From NCBI GenBank assembly GCA_030522415.1, contig CM060131.1:10187203-10251202 (forward strand): DNA of 64,000 nucleotides, given 5' to 3'. How positions within the stretch are numbered: position 1 is the stretch's first letter; each line of letters starts with the position of its first letter. Below, piece after piece: positions 60,226 through 64,000 of the stretch. The translations under genes and the position numbers were made by a program. The stretch comes from Channallabes apus (taxonomy: Eukaryota; Chordata; Actinopteri; Siluriformes; Clariidae). The notes under the pieces are model-generated. The model was not told the origin of the DNA. It saw nothing but the letters and a program-made list of their open reading frames with translations, and ran no database searches.

Positions 60226-60414
60226 CAGTATGTTGTTAGTCTTTCAGCTGGGGTCGCCACAGCAGACCATCTGATTCGTACACAATTTGGCACAGGTTTT
60301 ACGCCGGATGTCCTTCCTGACGCAACAGGGCTTGGTGTTTGGGCATTGGGAGCGAGTTGAACCCAGGCTTTCCACCTGGCAGACGAGAAACCTACCACTG
60401 AGCCACCAATACCC
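60226..60414 (-). repeat. SINE with tRNA-Gly-like head and RTE-like tail
   Basis: Read on the minus strand, 60413-60342 is a 72-nt tRNA-like head: GGTATTG pairs with CAATGCC as an acceptor stem (one G-T wobble). TGGCTCAGTGG is an A box, GCC lies at the anticodon position, and GGTTCAACTC (60354-60363) is a B box. The T stem is broken, so it is not a working tRNA gene. The body ends in GCTGTGGCGACCCC, shared with the RTE LINE end at 52.4 kb. Flanks TAAATAATAATCTATATA (60208-60225) and TAAATAGCAATCTATATA (60415-60432) are an 18-bp duplication with two mismatches, so the insertion limits are well supported. Confidence 0.8.
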
Positions 60415-60558
60415 TAAATAGCAATCTATATATAGATATAAAACCGGAATTCAGTTTGTTTGTATAGGTGGGTCATCATCAACCTTTAAGTCACACTGTG
60501 AGCTTTTCACAAGCTTTCCTCATGAATGCAGCGTCGCCTATGATGAAAACAGGCAGAT

Positions 60559-61070
60559 CAGGCAGAGCTCCTAGCTACTGAAACCCCAAATCAGACTATA
60601 GATCATCTACTGAGACAGCACATACGGCAGGCCGAAGAAGTGAGGCTTGGCGAAAACATTGGATCAGTGTGAGGAGCGGCAGCAAGTTGACCGCACAGCA
60701 GGCGTGGTGCTGGCATTCCTCACTGAATGAAACGGTAGTTGGCGTCATCATCAACTTTTCTGCCATACTATGACATAACAATACACAGCATCTTCACCAA
60801 CTTTAATATCATTCTCTCAGTAGTGAAAATGGGGACCGTCAGGCCAAGCTCATAGTTATATGGTGGTGTAACAAAACATGAAAACTACTAAAACCACAGA
60901 TCAGACTGCAGAGCGTCTACAGAGACGGCGCGTATGGCAGGCAGAAGTAAAGGCTGCCGAAACGTTGGAGCAGCATGAGGAGCGTCAGCGAGTTGACCAC
61001 ACGCTCCATTTGCAGATGATGGTGGCACGCAGGCGTCAGGATCTGCACACAGATGGAGCAACGGGTACCC
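60559..61070 (+). pseudogene. Duplicated STPR-like coding relic
   Basis: Two direct copies about 310 bp apart (near 60576-60705 and 60886-61005) are roughly three-quarters identical. The second is open: DQTAERLQRRRVWQAEVKAA and ETLEQHEERQRVDHT. The first reads similarly (TETPNQTIDHLLRQHIRQAE) but is broken by a frameshift and a stop. The AAET-EQ/RLQR spacing resembles the 23-residue STPR repeat found in some DNA-binding proteins and in fish Helitron-associated proteins. No helicase or Rep motifs are present nearby. Function cannot be claimed; it looks like a decaying fragment. Confidence 0.4.
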
Positions 61071-61082
61071 TGAAATCATCCT

Positions 61083-61150
61083 CGTCATCATCATCATCCT
61101 TCTTCTTCTTCTTCTTCTTCTTCCTAATAATAATAATAACAATAATAATG
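61083..61150. repeat. Compound trinucleotide repeat
   Basis: (TCA)n, then (TTC)n, then (TAA)n in direct succession. Similar (ATA)/(ATT)/(ATC) blocks occur at 60138-60200 and 63700-63812. Confidence 0.9.
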
Positions 61151-61784
61151 ATGTATGACAAAATAGCAGGCCTGTATAACAACAAGTTAGCACACTGTTA
61201 TGTTAGCATAAAGAAAAAGCATTTAGTAGTATAAACACCACCACCATCATCACAAACAACATTCATTACCATAGTATTACTATAACAGCATTATTAACTA
61301 GTATTATTAATGACTAATTAACTGTTAATATTACAATATTGTTGTTGCTGCTGCTGGTGGTGTTTATACTACTAAATAATATTAAATAAATGTATTTCTT
61401 TATTATAGGACATAAGTACTTGTGGTAACCTATTGTTATATTCCATTCAGGCATATTACTTTTATTCACATTAACTAAATATAAATTCCCATAGTTAATA
61501 TTAAACCTTTATGTATTAGTTTTGCTTTAGAGTAATGCACTAGTGTTACTTAAAATTGATCATTACAATAAAACAGATTTAGCTGATAAATTCTATCCTG
61601 AATGTGATTTGTCCTCCAGCAAAGTGCTCTGTGGTGGTGCACAGTGCCACCTAGTGGTGGACAGGGTTTAAGTGATTTTTTTTTTCTGAAATGAATTGAC
61701 TGGGGAGTCATGTCACATAAGATCATTACAAAATTTGTATTATAAGCCAATAGAGTTTCACAATGTTATGTGTTTTTGATTTTG

Positions 61785-61821
61785 TGTGTGTGTGTGTATG
61801 TGTGTGTGTGTGTGTGTGTGC
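61785..61821. repeat. (TG)n microsatellite with interruption
   Basis: TG run interrupted once by TATG. Confidence 0.9.
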
Positions 61822-63364
61822 TTGCGCGCATGCAGTGAAATATCTTTATTTCTCATTTTTATTGTGTCTTCCCTTATTATACATGGAGATTTTTTTAGGA
61901 TAATGCTGTTAAGTGGGGATTATAAACTTCAGGACGTGCTTTTATAGGAAAATGATCACCTCCTGTTACTGTTACTACCCCAGAGCTGATTGTTTTTCTA
62001 TACGACCAAGACACAAAGTGTTCTATACTTTTCATACAGCATCATAAAGTTACATTAGTGTACAACATCTTATGAATTGGCCCCTCTCATCAAATACATT
62101 ATGAGTTAGAAATTGTTGTTTCATCACATGCTTCTGTTCGCTCTCTTTTTTTCTTTGTTAAATAACAGAATAAAAAAATATTATAGAATTATCTGTCTTT
62201 TAATAGGCTTAGGCACTTGTCAATTAGCTGTTAACTATAGAAAGTAACATCCTATAAGAAGCTCTGATTTGCGTGCCAGCACCCATCCCACTGTCATTTC
62301 TCACATGAATTACTGTGTAGCTCTGCTGTTTCAGGCCCAGAAGGAATTGTTGAACTGTACAACGTTTGCATCACCCAGCTGGATGAGATTCAGCTACGTA
62401 GGTGCAACCGTAAGCCAGATGTGTTTTGCTGAATGTTTGAGATATTCTTGCCTGCTTCAGCAGCCATGTCTTCATTATCTTGTAATATCTTCTACTTCAT
62501 TCCCCTAAGGCAGGTGCTGTACCGAGCCCTATCTGATGACCTACCTCCAAGAGGATGTTATAGCATTTTTGTCACCCACTTTCATCTATATGACTTGGGT
62601 CTTGTCCCAGAGCTGTTCTTGAAACATAGAGAGGCAACACCAGAACCAGTAATATCCTTCAGTCTCACACTGATTTACACAATTAGCAAACAAAAGCTTT
62701 ATATTGCAATAGGTCATTCTTTCAGTCTCCCTCATGCATCATAATCATGTTGTAAGAAAGTAGCAGAAAAGCAAAAGAAAGTAAATTAATAGCAGGTTAG
62801 GATTTTGGGATTATAATTTGATTTGTTGTTTACTGTTTTAAGTTTTAGGTCCAAGATTTAATATTTAACACAGATTGTTCAAACTGATCTAAAGCTACAA
62901 AAGAGACACAGATCTAGAAATAAATGTATGTAGACGCATTATGGTCTACTATAATCAACCTGAAATGAATGTCATGTGACTCTGCTAGTAAACAAACATA
63001 ATCCACATTGGATACAGCTGAGAGGATGGCAGGAAAGGTATGCGTGCAATAGCTAAGTTATTTATTGATCAAGAGCTGAAACTGAAGCAGCTGACACAGT
63101 GTGTTGTGTAGCAGGTCTACAGTATTAGGGATGAAGAGACTTTACTAAATTGCCTATATAAATTTCACCAAAAGAGAGAGAGAGAAAACAGTTCGGATTG
63201 AAATATGTGCATATTTTATATCATGTCTACGGTGACTTTCTGATTTGAGTGCCTTTTAAGTCCTAACGCCTTTAAAGTTTATGGTTTTTAAAGTCATCAT
63301 TTAATAGACTAGGTGTCTTTGCATCATAACAAAACACTTTCACAAAACGTTATATATATTAATA

Positions 63365-63445
63365 GAGATGGATGGATGGATATACGGATGGATGGATGGA
63401 TGGATATACGGATGGATCATGGATGGATACATAGATGGATAGATA
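63365..63445. repeat. (GGAT)n microsatellite
   Basis: Imperfect GGAT tetranucleotide array with ATAC interruptions. Confidence 0.9.
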
Positions 63446-64000
63446 GTTGTCAAAGTAGACAACAAATATAGTCGCCTATTAATGTTCTCACTGACTACTA
63501 TTACATTTGCATTCAGTATCCAACAAATCAGAATTGCCAATTTATTAGAAACTGGAGTTGAATGAAAGAACAGTGGACATGCTTAGTATATATAAATTTA
63601 AAATAAATTAAGCACCCCCCCCCCCATTATCTTATGCAAATAAAACATGCACAGTACTGTACTATGTGTATGAACATATAAAGGATTTTTTAAAATTATT
63701 ATAATATTATTATCAGTGGTATTAATAATATTGTTTTTTAAAGTTGCTATAATAATAATAGCAATAATAATAATTTCGCATTATTATTAATATTATTATT
63801 ATTATTATTATCCTTTGTTTACTACATATATCTTTTTTTACTTTTTTAATATATAATATAGTGTATTTAAAGATATATACTAAAAAGTAAAATAAATATA
63901 TTAAAGCACATTACTGTAAGAAAATTACACAATCCAATATTGAAGAATTACTACATTACTACAGAATCACTGAACAGAGAAAAAGAGCTTAGATTTTTTA

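Larger units (their letters stand above)
61151..64000. other. Upstream intergenic DNA, AT-rich
   Basis: Simple repeats (TG, GGAT, ATT) and AT-rich unique-looking sequence. Open frames of up to 103 codons have no recognisable protein. Confidence 0.55.

Noticed and set aside
60342..60413. tRNA-Gly gene on the minus strand
   Set aside because: The acceptor stem and boxes are present but the T stem does not pair, and a SINE body with target duplications surrounds it.
60138..61150. CRISPR-like array suspected from regular trinucleotide repeats
   Set aside because: These are plain microsatellites without spacers, in a vertebrate genome.

Overview
This is vertebrate, almost certainly teleost, nuclear DNA. 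The base composition is AT-rich, there are long (CA)n/(TG)n arrays, and there are many Tc1/mariner, hAT, Harbinger, tRNA-SINE and RTE-type remnants of fish type. I infer an otophysan fish, possibly a catfish, but the sequence alone does not fix the species.

The window holds one recognisable host gene, on the minus strand: a SIPA1-like RapGAP scaffold gene, best matched to sipa1l3. The large first coding exon lies at 427-1966 (coding from an ATG at 1732) and ends in a phase-1 splice donor, so the rest of the gene continues to the left. A CpG-rich block at about 59.6-59.8 kb carries a perfect splice donor (exon end 59595) and an NRF1-like palindrome (59811-59820). I read this as the promoter and non-coding exon 1. 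Nearly everything between (about 57.6 kb) is then intron 1, and everything beyond about 59.83 kb is upstream intergenic DNA.

Intron 1 is a record of transposition. At 38426-40044 there is a Tc1-like element with 215-bp inverted repeats, TA flanks and an intact 340-codon transposase (DD34E, with one suspicious Trp-to-Cys change). There are two decayed Tc1 relatives (10.4-10.9 kb and 57.5-58.8 kb). Five hAT elements have readable ends and target duplications; one (12974-13869) carries a second 135-bp hAT-like element nested inside it, both with perfect 8-bp duplications. A Harbinger-like element (34256-35102) is flanked by TTA. Several tRNA-derived SINEs, an RTE LINE 3' end and numerous fish dispersed repeats fill the rest. 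Upstream of the promoter there is a SINE with a 72-nt tRNA-Gly-like head, and a duplicated block that resembles the 23-residue STPR repeats of some fish Helitron-associated proteins.

I found no second host gene, structural RNA gene or CRISPR array, and no evidence for an unknown multi-gene system. The points most worth checking are a predicted 132-codon upstream ORF that would stop 2 nt before the sipa1l3 ATG, three strong inverted repeats or hairpins, the nested hAT insertion and the nearly intact Tc1 copy.
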